64,000 nt of DNA from Kingdonia uniflora (taxonomy: Eukaryota; Streptophyta; Magnoliopsida; Ranunculales; Circaeasteraceae), in assembly GCA_014058105.1 (NCBI GenBank), contig JACGCM010000715.1:682001-746000 (forward strand), in the 5' to 3' direction. Below, piece after piece: positions 50,576 through 62,682 of this stretch. Every line of letters starts with the position of its first letter. The first letter of the stretch is position 1. The notes beneath the pieces are model-generated. The model saw only the letters and a program-made list of their open reading frames with translations, searched no databases and had not been told where the DNA came from. The translations under genes were made by a program, and so were the position numbers.

Positions 50576-52167
50576 TTTTTATCTATGTATTTATTTTAGT
50601 TGTCTCCTTTGACGAGATCATTATTGTTGGTCAAGTTGTTAATTATCTAGGAGCTATTCATTAACTGGAACTGAAAATATTTCATTAGTAAAGTAGTCGA
50701 TTCCATATCAGTGTATCCACAAGTCGAACACAGTTCAGTACTACTCCGTTCTGAGTAACACAAACAATTATCACTTCATCCACACTTCTGTACTATTGTA
50801 CCATTCAGAGTAACACTAAACAAATATATGTAGAAAGTTGTTACTACAAATTAAAAGCCCTGTTGAGACTTGAGAGTAACATATATATATATTGTATAAC
50901 AGTTGTGTTTAAATCAATGGAAATATCTGTATGAAAATTTGTCCATCTATGATGTACAGGTGAGATCAGAGAACCATATGGTTGGTCCTGAAGTGGAAAT
51001 TGAGGCAGCCCACTCGCAAAATAATCACAAGCAAAAAACTATTATATATATAATTACAAGCACAATAAACATAACACAACTTTCTTTCATTTCTATTGAA
51101 CATCTACTATGAAGATAACATTCTCAACCTGAGCAATTAAATAGCTAAATAACTTAGTAAGAAACGCAAAACAAACTACAAAAAACCCAAATTCTGACTC
51201 CCACTACATCACAGTTTCTTGTTAGAAGTTCTATAACTTCTCCTTTGCGTTTACGGAACCCACAATTACTCCCTACATGAGCCACAAATTTAATTTGTTA
51301 GAAAAAAATTCAGGGTCTTGAAAATTATAGACCAACAACAATATCTACATGCCAAGGTACACAATGGTTGATAAAGCTCACAGTGGAATACATAAGTGGG
51401 AGATCTAATAGATCCAATTAATAATTTCTCATTGGTGTAGAATATCTGCTGAGTTATATGGACACACATATATTTGCAAACCAAAATAGTAAAATGAACA
51501 TAGAGTGAAAGCATGAATGCCTTTAAAAAAAAGAGTGAAAGCATGAAAATCACAACCTCTCCTAGAAATGTCTTGTGTTTTGTTTTAATATCATGGTCTG
51601 GAAGCTCACTAAAAATGTTTATGTTTTGATTTGGTTTTGATCATGAACTTTTTGCTTCTTTTATTGTACTCTGCTTCTTGTCCTCCCTAATTTGTAGATT
51701 GGGGAGGGAGGGGCATCTACTATACTATGCTCTGAGGCCTTTTGGTAGCTTACAAAGAATCTTAATAGCTTGTGTATTAATGAATCTGAATATCCAAGTT
51801 TATAGCCACATTCCCACCTATTCAATAAGTCTATAAATTCTTTTTGTATTGCTTGTGTATTAAAATTTTATCGATTTGATTTGTGGTAGTTCTTGACAGG
51901 TTGTGAACTCTTTCTATCTCATCTCTAAACTTGGAGAGTTGGAGAACAAACTCAAAATGGATCTTTTTGTTTCAAAAACCAAGACTGAAATGTTGGAAAG
52001 CTTTCTTACAAAAATTGGGAAGTTAAATTTAAAGGATTAAGATGTTTTAGATAAATGTAATTGGTTATGAACTAGAAAGTGTAGTTATGTCTAAATTGTA
52101 ATAAATATATTTTCATTGTTGTTATCATATTTACTGCTATTTTGCCTTAGACATGTTTATTGATTAT

Positions 52168-52640
52168 TTTTGATATGATATCCAGGGTGTATGTGTTGTT
52201 ATTTTTGATGTTATCCAGGGTGTATGTGTCGTTTTTGATGCTATCCAGGTTATGTGTTGTAATATTTTTGATATGATATCTAGGGTGTATGTGATGTTAT
52301 TTTTGATATGATATCCAGGGTGTATGTGTTATTATTTTTGATGTTATCTAGGTTATGTTTTGTTATTTTTGATATGATATCTAAGGTGTATGTGTTGTTA
52401 TTTTTTGATGTTATCTAGGGTGTATGTGTTGTTTTTGATGCTATCCAAGTTGTGTTGTAATATTTTTGATATGATATCCAAGGTGTATATGTTGTTATTT
52501 TTTATATGAAATCTAGGTTATGTGTGGTTATTTTTGATATGATATTCGGGGTGTATGTGTTATTATTTTTTATGCTATCCAGGTTATTGTCATATTTCTT
52601 TGATGATATCGAGGTTATGGCTATATTTTTTTTATGGCGG
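52168..52640. repeat. Minisatellite with GATATGATATCCAGGGTGTATG-type units
   Basis: About a dozen degenerate units of roughly 25-40 bp. Each combines TTATTTTTGATATGATATC or TTTTTGATGTTATC with CAGGGTGTATGTGTTG or CAGGTTATG. Unit length varies because the middle part is present or absent. It lies near the right end of the Harbinger-like element, without a reading frame. Confidence 0.85.
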
Positions 52641-52942
52641 AGGCAGGTAGAGGTTATGGTGGTGGGAATGGGAATGGGGTAGTATGGAGGTGGTGATTTA
52701 AACATGAAGGGGATGAATATTTGAGTTTTTATTAGGGAGAGGAGTAATTTAGTAATTTATGATTTTGGGGTTTTAAGTTAGCTCTAAGTGTTCTAAAAAA
52801 ACAAACAGAATATCATCTAACTGTCCTGACTTAGAGGTTGAGTCAAAACTGAAATACTCCCCTCTGACTGAACCTCTAAGTTGGCTTAGAGAAGAGTTAA
52901 AACTTAGAGGCTTTACCTCTAACAAAAACAAACACCCCCTAA

Positions 52943-53392
52943 GAGTATCTCCTAAAGTACCTTACTCACTTGGTTGGAAAAAAAATAATCCAAGTCAGTG
53001 AGGTTCTTTTTCTTCCGAGATTACCTCACTTGTTTATTATTTTTTACAGGCGCCTAACCGCCTAACTGTTAAGCGCCCAATTTGAATTAAAAAAGCACAA
53101 AAAACAATTGGGCACCCAAGTCTTGGGCACTCCGATTTGAATTTTTTATGAAAAAAAAACAAAAAAAATAATTAGGCACCCGATTAGAAAACAAACAGAC
53201 GCCTAACACTTGGGCGCCCAATCACGACATAAGAAAGCAAGGTTGAGTCTTGGAAAGTAAGTCAGTGAGGCAAGACTCAACCTTGCTTTTTGAGTTAAAA
53301 ATCCAAGTCAGTGAGGTGTTGTTGGAGCTCAAAAATCCTACGTGGCACCTTGGAAAACAAGTTAGTGAGGCACTTTAGGAGATGCTATAATA
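52943..53392. mobile_element. MITE of the same family as 7178-7443
   Basis: The left end GTATCTCCTAAAGTACCTTA and the right end (reverse-complemented GCATCTCCTAAAGTGCCTCA) pair as inverted repeats and match the 7.2 kb element. The interior repeats GGCGCCTAAC/GGGCGCCCAA blocks and a perfect hairpin around AAGCAAGGTTGAGTCTTG (about 53236-53290). It is inserted directly beside the right end of the Harbinger-like element. Confidence 0.75.
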
Positions 53393-53485
53393 CTTGGAGA
53401 CTATTTGTGCCACTAGTAAACCATGGAGTGGTGGTTTGCAAACGAACCACCAACGACCGAAAGAGGTAAGAGATGACGGAGAGAG

Positions 53486-53509
53486 GGGGGGGGGGGGGGG
53501 GGGGGGGGG
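53486..53509. repeat. Homopolymer of 24 G
   Basis: A G run of 24 within purine-rich non-coding sequence (GACGGAGAGA before it). True length is doubtful, as such runs are hard to sequence. Confidence 0.8.
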
Positions 53510-53820
53510 TTTGGTTTGGAAGATAGAGATGGCGGAGAGATGAAGAAAAGTACTAAGAAGGAGATGGGTAAATACTAGATAGGGTTAGGGCTAGGGTTTG
53601 GGTGGCCTAAGGCGTCCCCATAAACTGAGGCCTTATTTACATTTCAAAAAAATATATCAAGTACCCAATTTTTTTTTTATGATTTCATCTACTAATCTAT
53701 CACTAACACTAATTAAGAACTTTAGGTTTAGGGATTAAAGCAGCAGTACCCAATTCCAATTGCTTCAAAATCAACCAAAAAGGCTTCACCTCAATCATTA
53801 ATGGGTAATTTTATCTTCAC

Positions 53821-54216
53821 TAGGGGTGAGCAGAAAACCGACTGAACCAAAAAACCAAACTATTTTTTTGATTTGGTTCGGTTTTTGAGATTTTTTGTTC
53901 GGTTTGAAAATTTTAAAACCGATTATCTTCGGTTCGATTTCGGTTTAGCTACAGCTAAACCCGAATAAAACTAAACAGATTTATTACCTCTTTGCCTTAA
54001 ATACCGATTTATTACATTTTTACCCTAAATACCCTTATTGGAAACTAGGAAACTGGGTATAACTATTCTATGAGCTTTGGTTCGAGTTCGGTTCGGTTTT
54101 TACTATGAATTTCAGATCGGTTTTGGTTTCGTCATCAGCTCGGTTCAGTTTCGGTTTCAATTTTGATAAACCGAAAATTTTGATTTGGATACAAAACCGA
54201 CCTATGCTCATCCCTA
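53821..54216. mobile_element. hAT-type MITE, 396 bp
   Basis: A perfect 8-bp target duplication, ATCTTCAC (53813-53820 and 54217-54224), surrounds ends TAGGGGTGAGCAGAAAACCG and (reverse-complemented) TAGGGATGAGCATAGGTCGG. The interior is packed with CGGTTCGGTTT/AAACCGAA motifs in both orientations. No protein. Confidence 0.93.
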
Positions 54217-54224
54217 ATCTTCAC

Positions 54225-56140
54225 TACCCTATTTTACTCAAACATTGCGTAAATGAGTCTTCCCTTGGGTATATAACTCAAAAAGGGAAGACTCCAATCA
54301 TAACAACAACAAAAAATCCTTGTCTCATGGGTTTCTCTCTCGTTCTCTAATGATTTTTCTTCATCTTTCTGCAATTTTTCCCCCTCTCCACAATTTTCAT
54401 TTTCCTTAATTCATTCTTCAAACTTTGACAAAGTACTAGGATCCAGCTTAATATTTTTGTCGTTGTTGTCGTCACTCTTTTGTTCTCTTTCTTCATCACA
54501 CTTTATCTCTCTAGGCATATCTCAACTTAAAATATAAAAGTTATGACAACATCACTTATAATCAAAATTAAACTTGAGAGATAATAATTAAGTTAATTTA
54601 CGTATGTGATTGTGAGAAAGTTTGTTAAAATTCATATTTGGATGAGTTTTTGAGAAGAAATTTACAATTTTTTTTTAGGGTTTTTCTTATCAACGCTAAG
54701 ATACCTAGCGTTTTATATGTTATAAAAATGTTGGCCAACAGCTTTCAATTGTACTCATCAACGCTAGGCTATTAGCTAATGGAAACTCATGAGTATTTTT
54801 TTTTCTAATTTTTTCCCCATTTATTCCCCCACCAACGCTAGGAACCTATCTGGTGTTTTGTATGTTATAGAAATACAATGCCAACAACTTTCGTTATTAC
54901 CCATCAGAAGTTTTATTTTTAAAGAGGAAGATTACAAGCATAGTAAGATTAGCAAAACAAGATTTGATGGGTGCTCCTCTTTTTAAAGAGGAGGACTACT
55001 AAGCGTAATGAGATTAGCAAAATAGCTTAGTGAAGTTAGAACGACCCATCACTAATACTCAATTGTTGATTTGCTTCCTAGAGATCGAATAAAATATAGA
55101 TTTTTTTTTATAGTCTGTAGATGACCCAAACAAAAGGAGTTAAAGAGATTAGAGAGTGGAGTGTGAGATCGTGGTACCCCTGATATTGGAAAAAAATTTG
55201 AGAGAGAGGAGATTGATAATTGCGATCGAGAGTTCAAAACAACGTCACAATGTTGTCTCTCTCTCTCTTCTTAAAAGTTGTATGAGATTGGGTTAGGGAC
55301 TATGGTATGTTCAAAGAGGGAAACACATGAGTTTAGTAATAATAAAATAACACATAGTAAAAAATACTTTTTTTTAGAGGCCCCATATGTAGTGGAGGCC
55401 CAAAGCATATGTTTTGGTCGCTTTGGGCAGTCCTCGGGGGGCAGACAACTGCCAAGTTACTATATAAAAAAGGTTCTTTGTACCTTAAATTATTTAGTTG
55501 TTCAGTTAGTTAAGATTAGTCATAGGGTTGTAGGGTTAATTTCTCACTCCTGTAGTATAACCTTTTGAAGCTTTTTTTTAAGAACAAAACAACACCAAAA
55601 AACATTCCCCCATGAGAAGGCCCCATTTTGGACCCCTAGCCTTAACCCCCAAGCCCACAGGCCGACACAATCCTCTTTAAATGATTCATTGATGTTAAGA
55701 TTTGAGAGAATCCCAATTACATGAAGAAAAACACAAGAAGTTACCGTATGGATATATGAATATCTTCAACAAAACAACCAAAGTAAATGTGATCTCGATC
55801 ACACTTCTCAAGAAAACCCAAACCCCCCAACAATTTGCCAAAATTTGTCACTCAGGACTCCCTCATACGCCTATTAGATAATCGTCTAAATGCGTTCCTG
55901 TTGGTTAAGTGCCTAGATTCTATTAAAAGTTGGTTCATTACAAAGTTATGTGTGCCTCTTGGATAGGCGTAAACCCTGATAAATAGGTATGTGGGAAGAC
56001 TTGAGAGTCTGTTCTCCTAGTCTTTGAATTCAAAGACTCTTGGTAGCCTTGGTCTTGGTCTTGGTCTTGATGTCGATTCTTTAGATGTTGGAGAGGTTTT
56101 TAACATGAGTCTTAATTTTAAGAGACCAAGACTCCTTCTA
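54225..56140. other. Intergenic DNA with a diverged local duplication
   Basis: No gene recognised. Segments at about 54690-54770 and 54828-54900 are diverged copies (AACGCTAAGATACCTAGCGTTTTATATGTTA against AACGCTAGGAACCTATCTGGTGTTTTGTATGTTA, given here only as related blocks). Downstream, AAGAGGA...AGATTAGCAAAA recurs at about 54921 and 54981. Confidence 0.5.
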
Positions 56141-56149
56141 CTGGAAATG

Positions 56150-58120
56150 CACTAACAGGTTGAAGATTCAAGCATCCATTAAGCTTTTGCTTCAAGGGTT
56201 ATCAACTTATCATCAATTCTTTTGACTAAGGAAGGCTTATTATACTGGTAAAACCTATTCTTAGTAACATGCCCATATATAATATGTCTATTTATAGATG
56301 GCCAACTATAATCATTAAAGAGTGTGAGTCTATTCTAAGAAACTTCCTATGGATTGGATGTCCAGATAAAAGGAAAATTGTCACAGTAGCTTGGAAGAAG
56401 ACATGCAAGCCCATGGAGGAAGGGGGTTTGGGGATTAGAGGACCTGGAGACACAAATACTTCTCTCCTGATGAAGCTTGGCTGGGAAATTTATACTGGAG
56501 TCTCACAGTGGGGGCAATTCATGAAAGCAAAATTCTTTAAGAGAAATGGGGAGATGATTAACTACCATAGAAGGTCTTCCACTTGGGCTGCAATTAAGGA
56601 AGTAATGCTGCACATGAGAGAGCAAATTTACTAGAAGGTTGGCAATGGATATACAATACATATCTTTAAGGATCACTGGATTGGGGAATCTACTATTCAC
56701 AACCAGGTTCTTGGGGAGTATAGTCTTTCAAAAGTCAACCTTATACTTCAAGGAACAAAATAGATCATACCTCCAGACCTCCAAATTGTTTTCAACTTCT
56801 TGCAGGTAAATCCTTATTCTATACATGTTGATAGTGATATGAAAGATGTGGGAGTATGGAAATATGATATTAAGGGCAAGTCTACTGCTAGTAGTGCATA
56901 CAACTGGGTGAGAAGTAATTTGGAAATCTTCTATTCTACCCAAAATCTCAAATTTTGGATGGAGATTACTGAACAATGCCCTTCCAACAGATTCAGAACT
57001 ATACAAAAGGGGTGTCACTGTTGTTTCCAAATGTTATTTATGTGGGTCACAAGTAGAATCTTAACAACATCTTTTTTGGGACTGTAGTATTGCCTCATTA
57101 TTCAGGAATTGGATATGCTATATATTTAATGTTTAAGACTCTGTAAGCCGATTTAAAGAGATGTTTTAGATTGTGACAGATTTCAGCCCCTTGGTTAAGG
57201 ATATGTGGAACTCTATGATACTAGTCACAAATTATCATATCTGGTTTCAGAGAAACAAACTCTCTTTCATAATAAGCAGGTTTACCTCACTACTATGAAG
57301 AGAAAGATCTTGTCTGAATTCCAGGATGGGGCTATACAAGCTAAAACATACATGCATAATTCTGTGGGAGACTTGCAGAAAATTAAAAGTTTGGGTGTTC
57401 AAATCAGGTTTAGAGGAGCTCCTAAAATTCTATCCTGTTACTAGATTCCTTCTCCTGAAGGTACACTAAGGATCTGTTGTGACGGAACCTCTTTGGGTAA
57501 CCTAGGTATTGGAGGATGTGGTGCTATTTACATGGATCATATGAGTTTGTCATTGCTGTTATGGTGTTAAACACCCCAATGACAACAGCCTATAATGCTG
57601 AGTGCACTACCATAGTTGAGTCACTAACCAAAGCAAAGGTTCTGGGGCACAAAGACATATGGATCATTACAGATTCTATAACAGCTTGTAAAGCTTTCAA
57701 CATAAATGCTATACCTTGGAGATTGCAGAGTAAATGGAAGTGTATCAGACAACAATATAACTATGTGAGAATCTCATCAGTCATCAGTATGGAGGGACTT
57801 TAATTTTTCATCAGATGAAGCAACAAAGAGAGGTAACAGGCTAGATCCTGTGACAGGAAGAGTAGTACTTAGGGAGATCTACTTTCCTTACTGGATTGGA
57901 GTACCCTAAGATTCACTTTTTAATCTCGTGGGGCAGCAAATGATTTCGAAGGATCAAGGGGAGCCAACCTAGTTGGGATGTCTTGGCTCCTCAATGATGC
58001 TACTACCCCCTGATTTGATATTCTTTTACACGTGTGTAATTTTTAGTCCCCTTGTAATTTTATTTATTTATTTATTTTTTATTATTATATAAATCCGCTT
58101 ACCTAGCAAAAATAAATAAA
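56150..58120 (+). mobile_element. 5'-truncated L1-type LINE: RT end, zf-RVT linker, RNase H
   Basis: It opens in the RT C-terminus: RLIILVKPILSNMPIYNMSI (about 56232, one frame off the rest), then ESILRNFLWIGCPDKRK, WKKTCKPMEEGGLGIRG and VGNGYTIHIFKDHWIGES. A linker with DVGVWKYDIKGKSTASSAYN is the usual zf-RVT region, with frameshifts. RNase H (about 57465-57800) keeps its acidic residues: ICCDGTSLG, YNAECTTIVES and IWIITDSITACKAF, but a frameshift separates the first from the others. The A/T-rich tail at about 58050-58120 marks the 3' end. Not functional. Confidence 0.88.
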
Positions 58121-58427
58121 AATAAAATCTCATGTCTACCATGGACATCTAAGTGCTAGGCGTTAATACACTACCCCCTCCCCCCCTTCCCTGGTACGCT
58201 ATATGACCCAATTTCCTCTACCTTTTGCCTCTCCTTTTGCTCAGTATATATATTTTCCCTTTGACTGGTCCTCACCCTAGTTTCACCCGTGTCGCCCTAC
58301 CTCTATTTAAAGGCTTACGGACCTGCCACCCTACCAGGCCCTTGCCCAAGTCATTTGTCAAACTATAGGTTAGGTTGCAGACTGGGCATAGGCCTCACAT
58401 GGCCTCCCCATTCATAGGTGACGTTAC
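58121..58427. other. Short non-coding stretch between LINE and LTR-like region
   Basis: C-rich stretch with no recognised gene or repeat; contains CTACCCCCTCCCCCCCTTCCC near 58172. Confidence 0.4.
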
Positions 58428-59040
58428 TGTTAAGAATACGGCTCAAAAACTGTTGAAGTCGTTCGAACGAGTGGGAATTCGTTCGAACGAAAATAGCGCT
58501 TGGGCCAAAATTCTAGGGGATTGTCTAATTCGTTCGAACGACCTCATGACTTGTTCGAACGACTTTGGCTATGTTTGTTTGTTTCTAAATTCGTTTTGAA
58601 GGGGATTTGATCCAAAGCGATGAATTATCTCGTGATGCGTATTTCGGAGATGACCTAATGAAAAGTCTATAAATAGGGAGTGTATGTTAAAGGCCTCTGT
58701 ACTGTGAGAAAGGGTTAGAGAGAGTAAAGGGAGAAATCTAGGGTTTAGCTCTGGAGAGGTTTATTGGGTTTTCTTTCTAGGGTTTCTTGCTGGGATTATC
58801 TGTAAGGGTAGAGGTGAGGTTTGAGTGATTTCTGTAACCTTTTGTAACCCTTAGTGCGATAATAAATTCGTCGTGCTTGTCGGGGGTGGTTTTGATCCTG
58901 TTTAGGGTTTTCACCTAATTAAACCTTGTGTTGTGTTTTTATTGCCTTTATTCGAATTCTCTTTGGTTAGGGTTGGTTCTTCGAGTTCTTATTGATCGTA
59001 TTGTGCTTCCGTGTGCGATTTGCCCCCTCGGTTTCCCAAT
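58428..59040 (+). mobile_element. Possible solo or partial LTR with TATA box
   Basis: From about 58428 (TGTTAAGAATACGGC) there is promoter-like DNA: four GTTCGAAC palindromes, a TATA box TATAAATA at 58668-58675, a short leader with GAGAAAGGGTTAGAGAGAG, then T-rich sequence with CGATAATAAATTCG. The layout resembles U3-R-U5 of a plant LTR, but I could not fix the right end or a target duplication, and no internal domain adjoins it. Confidence 0.45.
58461..58560. promoter_or_regulatory. Four palindromic GTTCGAAC boxes in two pairs
   Basis: GTTCGAAC occurs at 58461-58468, 58481-58488, 58532-58539 and 58553-58560. Extended forms reach TTCGTTCGAACGA. Start-to-start spacing is 20, 51 and 21 bp, so the boxes form two pairs each about two helical turns apart. 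They lie about 110-210 bp upstream of a TATA box. Confidence 0.7.
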
Positions 59041-60783
59041 AGTTACTCCCTATGCTCTCTTTATGCGGCCTTTCCCATAATGGGCATGCGTTGCCTTAGT
59101 GTATTGACTGGGCCTGCCCTTGGTTCCCTTATTTGGTAGGCCCTCTCTATCTTCTAATAGTCATGTCTTTGGGGCCCCTTATGGGTGTTGGGCCTTGGTT
59201 TTTTTTTTTTTTTTTTTTTTGCAAAATGTTTAGTAATATATATCCAAAAAAAGTAGAAGGGGAGGGAGAGCCAACCATGCCACACACTAGTACATGTCAC
59301 TAGTGTTGTAGCGCCCCACTTTTTATCATCATAGTCGTACTCTTTTAATTCGTGGATGTGTCATTGTTAGTTATTATGTTGATTCAGTTGCATATGATCA
59401 GAACTAATATCCAAGATCTTTTAAAATTTGAAACTCTATATGAGATGTTGTCAAACCCATCACCCTGATTTGTTCCTAACTCTTCGTACCCACCTCCTCC
59501 TTATTCTTTTCTTTGTATTCTTTTTAAAACAACTACTCCTTCAATACTTTTCGGCCATCAGTAAAGAGAAAGAATGGGTTCTCTTAGAACTTTTTAATTC
59601 TCCACATCAATTCTAGGACACAACTCTCCCATTAACTTATTTCGGTTCTAGAGAGAGAGAGAGAGGGGAAGAGAGATGTATTTGCTAAAGCTCTCTACGA
59701 CTTAAAGCTCCGCATTGCTCAACACTCCTTGGCTTTCGTTCTTCATCGTTATTTTAATCTTAAGGCAAGTGCATCTATCTAAGATCATTTGCTTTGATTG
59801 ATATGAGTAAATCATAGTATTTAAGTTGTTCCAATCTTCATTATACAAAGCATCTCCTAGGCATAAATCGGTACTGGTTTTATCGTTCTCTAAATTTCCC
59901 TCTTATCATCGCATCAAATTTATATTATACATCTTAGTATTGTGTAGGCAGTCATGTATCCTCTTGTGGTTTATTGCATAAGGTTTCTGTAGGCATACAA
60001 CTGTTGATCTCTCTGTGTTAGGCTTTGGTTCTTAATAGGTTAATATACTAATAGTCTAATTTTAATTTGGGTTAGAGAATTGCTTGGGTATTAAAGGTAC
60101 AGAGGATTTATAGTGGTCTTATTATAGGTATGATGGATGTGTTGGTGTTCTATGGTAACTCTGGCTAAGCTTTGTTGGGGTTCTTTGTTGAATATCCTGT
60201 ATACGGTTATGGATCTAATGTGTAGTTAGGTTTAGTTTAATTACTGGATTGGGTTGCAAGTTGTAGGCTTCTTCAAGGTAAGTGGTCTTGAATCTCTATA
60301 AATCTGAGAACTAGGTAAGAGGAGTTGATCATCGTTTAAAGAACATCATATATGCTTTATTGATTTAGGTGTAGTTAGCTTTACTTTATTTCGTGATCAG
60401 GTGGCTTCTTTAAGACCTTTAGTCACCTTGTTTCTACTCAATCATATACCAAATAGTAGTAAACTAAGGCAGATCATAGTCTGAATGATATTCTTACCTA
60501 ATGTTAGGTTTAGGTTTAGGGAGTCGTAAGAGTTGAAGGATGTTTATTCAATAGACAAATGTTTTATGGAAGTTACGACTTAATTGTATTGGGGCTGATT
60601 AAATGGTCATGTTGTTTAGTTAAGATATAGCGATAGTTATTATCTTACTTATATGATATCATATGAAATGGGTCTGAACACTCGTTGGTTTGGGGTAGTG
60701 CTTATTGGTGAGTTTTAAATAATTACTGGTTGATGATGTAATATCCAATGACGGTGCTTGATCACGGTTTAGTTGTGAGGAAC
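59041..60783. other. Non-coding DNA, nothing recognised
   Basis: A T23 run at about 59199-59221 and a GAGA run near 59651-59666 are the only simple features. Frames are short and without family motifs. The GAGA run followed by short open stretches may be a gene leader, but no exon could be supported. Confidence 0.4.
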
Positions 60784-60900
60784 CACTACAAGAAAAATGG
60801 GCAATAGCCACAACGACCATTTAGCTTTTGTCACTGTTTTATCTGTTGCAAACTACCACCATTTATACGGTGGCTATTAGTCTAAATTTGTGGCTAATAG
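60784..60900 (+). mobile_element. CACTA-type transposon terminus
   Basis: CACTACAAGAAAAATGGGCA is the usual start of dicot CACTA (En/Spm) elements. It is followed by subterminal repeats built on GTGGCTATTAG/GTGGCTAATAG and TAGCCACAACG. The opposite (TAGTG) end was not found in the window. Confidence 0.65.
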
Positions 60901-61831
60901 TTTATCTAACAAAAGAAAACCGATAACAAGTTTGACTGATTAGTAAAACAGAGGGAAAAAGATTCATAAAATGTTTAAACTGCGCGCCTTTTCTCGCTGT
61001 AACACGGATTTGCCTTTCTCTCCTATCCTCTCCTCTCCTCTATCGGTAATTTCTAAAGGAACAACTTCATATCTCCTTCAGTACTTCTCTTCGTCCAAAT
61101 AATCTCAATTCTCTTTTTATTTTATTGTCTGCAGATGGAGAAACAATTTTCTGATCTAAAACCAGGTAATATTTTGAATTTATATCTCTCTATCTCCCCA
61201 AATTTACCTTCAATTGGATGTTTTTTCTTTTGGGAGTTGTTTATTCTTCCTAGTGTAAGATTGGATTTTTTGGATTTTCATTATTCCAACCCCAATTTTT
61301 GGATTTCCCTTCGTGGATCAATCTAGGGTTTTTTTTTTGTTGTTTTTTAATAGTAAGCTGGGGTTAAGGCAGACCCCAATCTAGAGTTTAGTTGATTTTT
61401 TCTATTGTTGTTTCAGCTAATTAGATATAACTAGTAATTTTCATTCTCACGCTTAAAGTATTACTGATACATTTGTTTTTATAATTTCTTTATATTTTTT
61501 GCTAAGCTAAATTCTCAGAAAGTTGAACAGAGAGGGTAAAGTTCTTCCCTTGGAAGGCAAGTACACTAACTACACTAACTACATCATAGGTACACTAAGC
61601 ACATTTTCGTTGTTGCAATCAAAGGTGGCATTATTTCTTTTTTTGGGATATGAAATTGAGTATGTTGGGGTTTTCATAGATTGAATTGTGCCTTATATCT
61701 TTGGGCCTTGCTTATTTATGAGATTTTTCGATATTGAGATAAAGGGGATTAGAACACTGATAATGACATCAAGAATTTTTGGAACATAAATTTGGAAAAT
61801 AAGCTATAAAAGCTCCAAACTGATTTTACAC

Positions 61832-62682
61832 ATGGCTAAGAAGGCTTTATTGGATGCCCTGTCACTTGATACTAAATCCTTACTTATACCTGAACTGAAA
61901 CCATCCAACAGGTATCTCTCTTACGTAATGCCAATCCAAAAGAGTACTACAATTTATGCAGCAAATGTCGATAACATATCCCAGTTGCTTTAAGGTAGAT
62001 TAATCCATAAAAAATATGTGATTCCTCCATGTTTACCTATGATGGTCATCATGCATATGATACATGTTTGTGGTCATGATGCCTGTGATTTAATGCTTCC
62101 TTGTACAAATGTTATTGGGGTGAGCTGTATATATGTTTCAAACTATTTAGTTATTATTTCTTATAAGATTCTATGGTATTCTATTCAGACAAGATGTACT
62201 AGAAATAGTCTGTGAATTATTGTTTATGCTTTGCGGCACAATTACGAGAGTACAATACTTTCGACAATACTAACTATAATGGCTTCAACATTTAAGCTTG
62301 TGAAGGGGCCAACTTGTAGATCCTATTTTGTCACATTTCCAACAGAGTTGTCACTATTCCAATAGCTGCAAAAAGAGTTCTCCATGTAATATCCCACAAT
62401 GGTAATATTAGTCACAGTATATTACTTCATATATTACTTCATATATGGATCTTAGCGTGTTTGGTCTCCCATTATTTTAAGAATACTTATGTTTTGTTAT
62501 ATATTCAGGCCGTCAGATTGCTTGTCTTTGGGATTGCCCATGTGTGATGATGACGAGTCTTTCCTTGTTGTGAGGATAACTTCAATGCATTTTCAGAGTA
62601 GCAATTATGCAAGCAAGACTATTGAAGCTGGATTAATATCAAAACCATTGGATTACTACACAACTTCATCTGTTTTGAGGAA
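61832..62682 (+). CDS. Spliced exon pair of an unrecognised gene next to the CACTA end
   Basis: Exons 61832-61911 and 62509-62682 join through an Arg codon split AG|G, with good GT and AG borders. The first reads MAKKALLDALSLDTKSLLIP, ELKPSNR. The second reads PSDCLSLGLPMCDDDESFLV, VRITSMHFQSSN and LISKPLDYYTTSSVLRK, ending at donor GTAAGT. Phase-consistent joining and amino-acid-like composition support real coding sequence. I do not recognise the family. A third candidate exon, ATGGAGAAACAATTTTCTGA (61135-61165) just after a plausible acceptor, does not join in phase to the others. It may be a host gene fragment captured by the CACTA element, or the start of a host gene running out of the window. 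Confidence 0.5.

Larger units (their letters stand above)
49724..52939. mobile_element. PIF/Harbinger-like element, 3.2 kb, non-autonomous
   Basis: Flanked by TAA (49721-49723 and 52940-52942), the 3-bp target typical of PIF/Harbinger. Terminal inverted repeats are TGGAGTGTTTGTTTTT and GGGGGTGTTTGTTTTT. Subterminal inverted blocks built on CTCTAAGTT/AACTTAGAG occur at both ends. No transposase or Myb-like frame was recognised; the interior is mostly simple repeats, a (TC)n run near 50217-50239 and a minisatellite. Confidence 0.8.
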
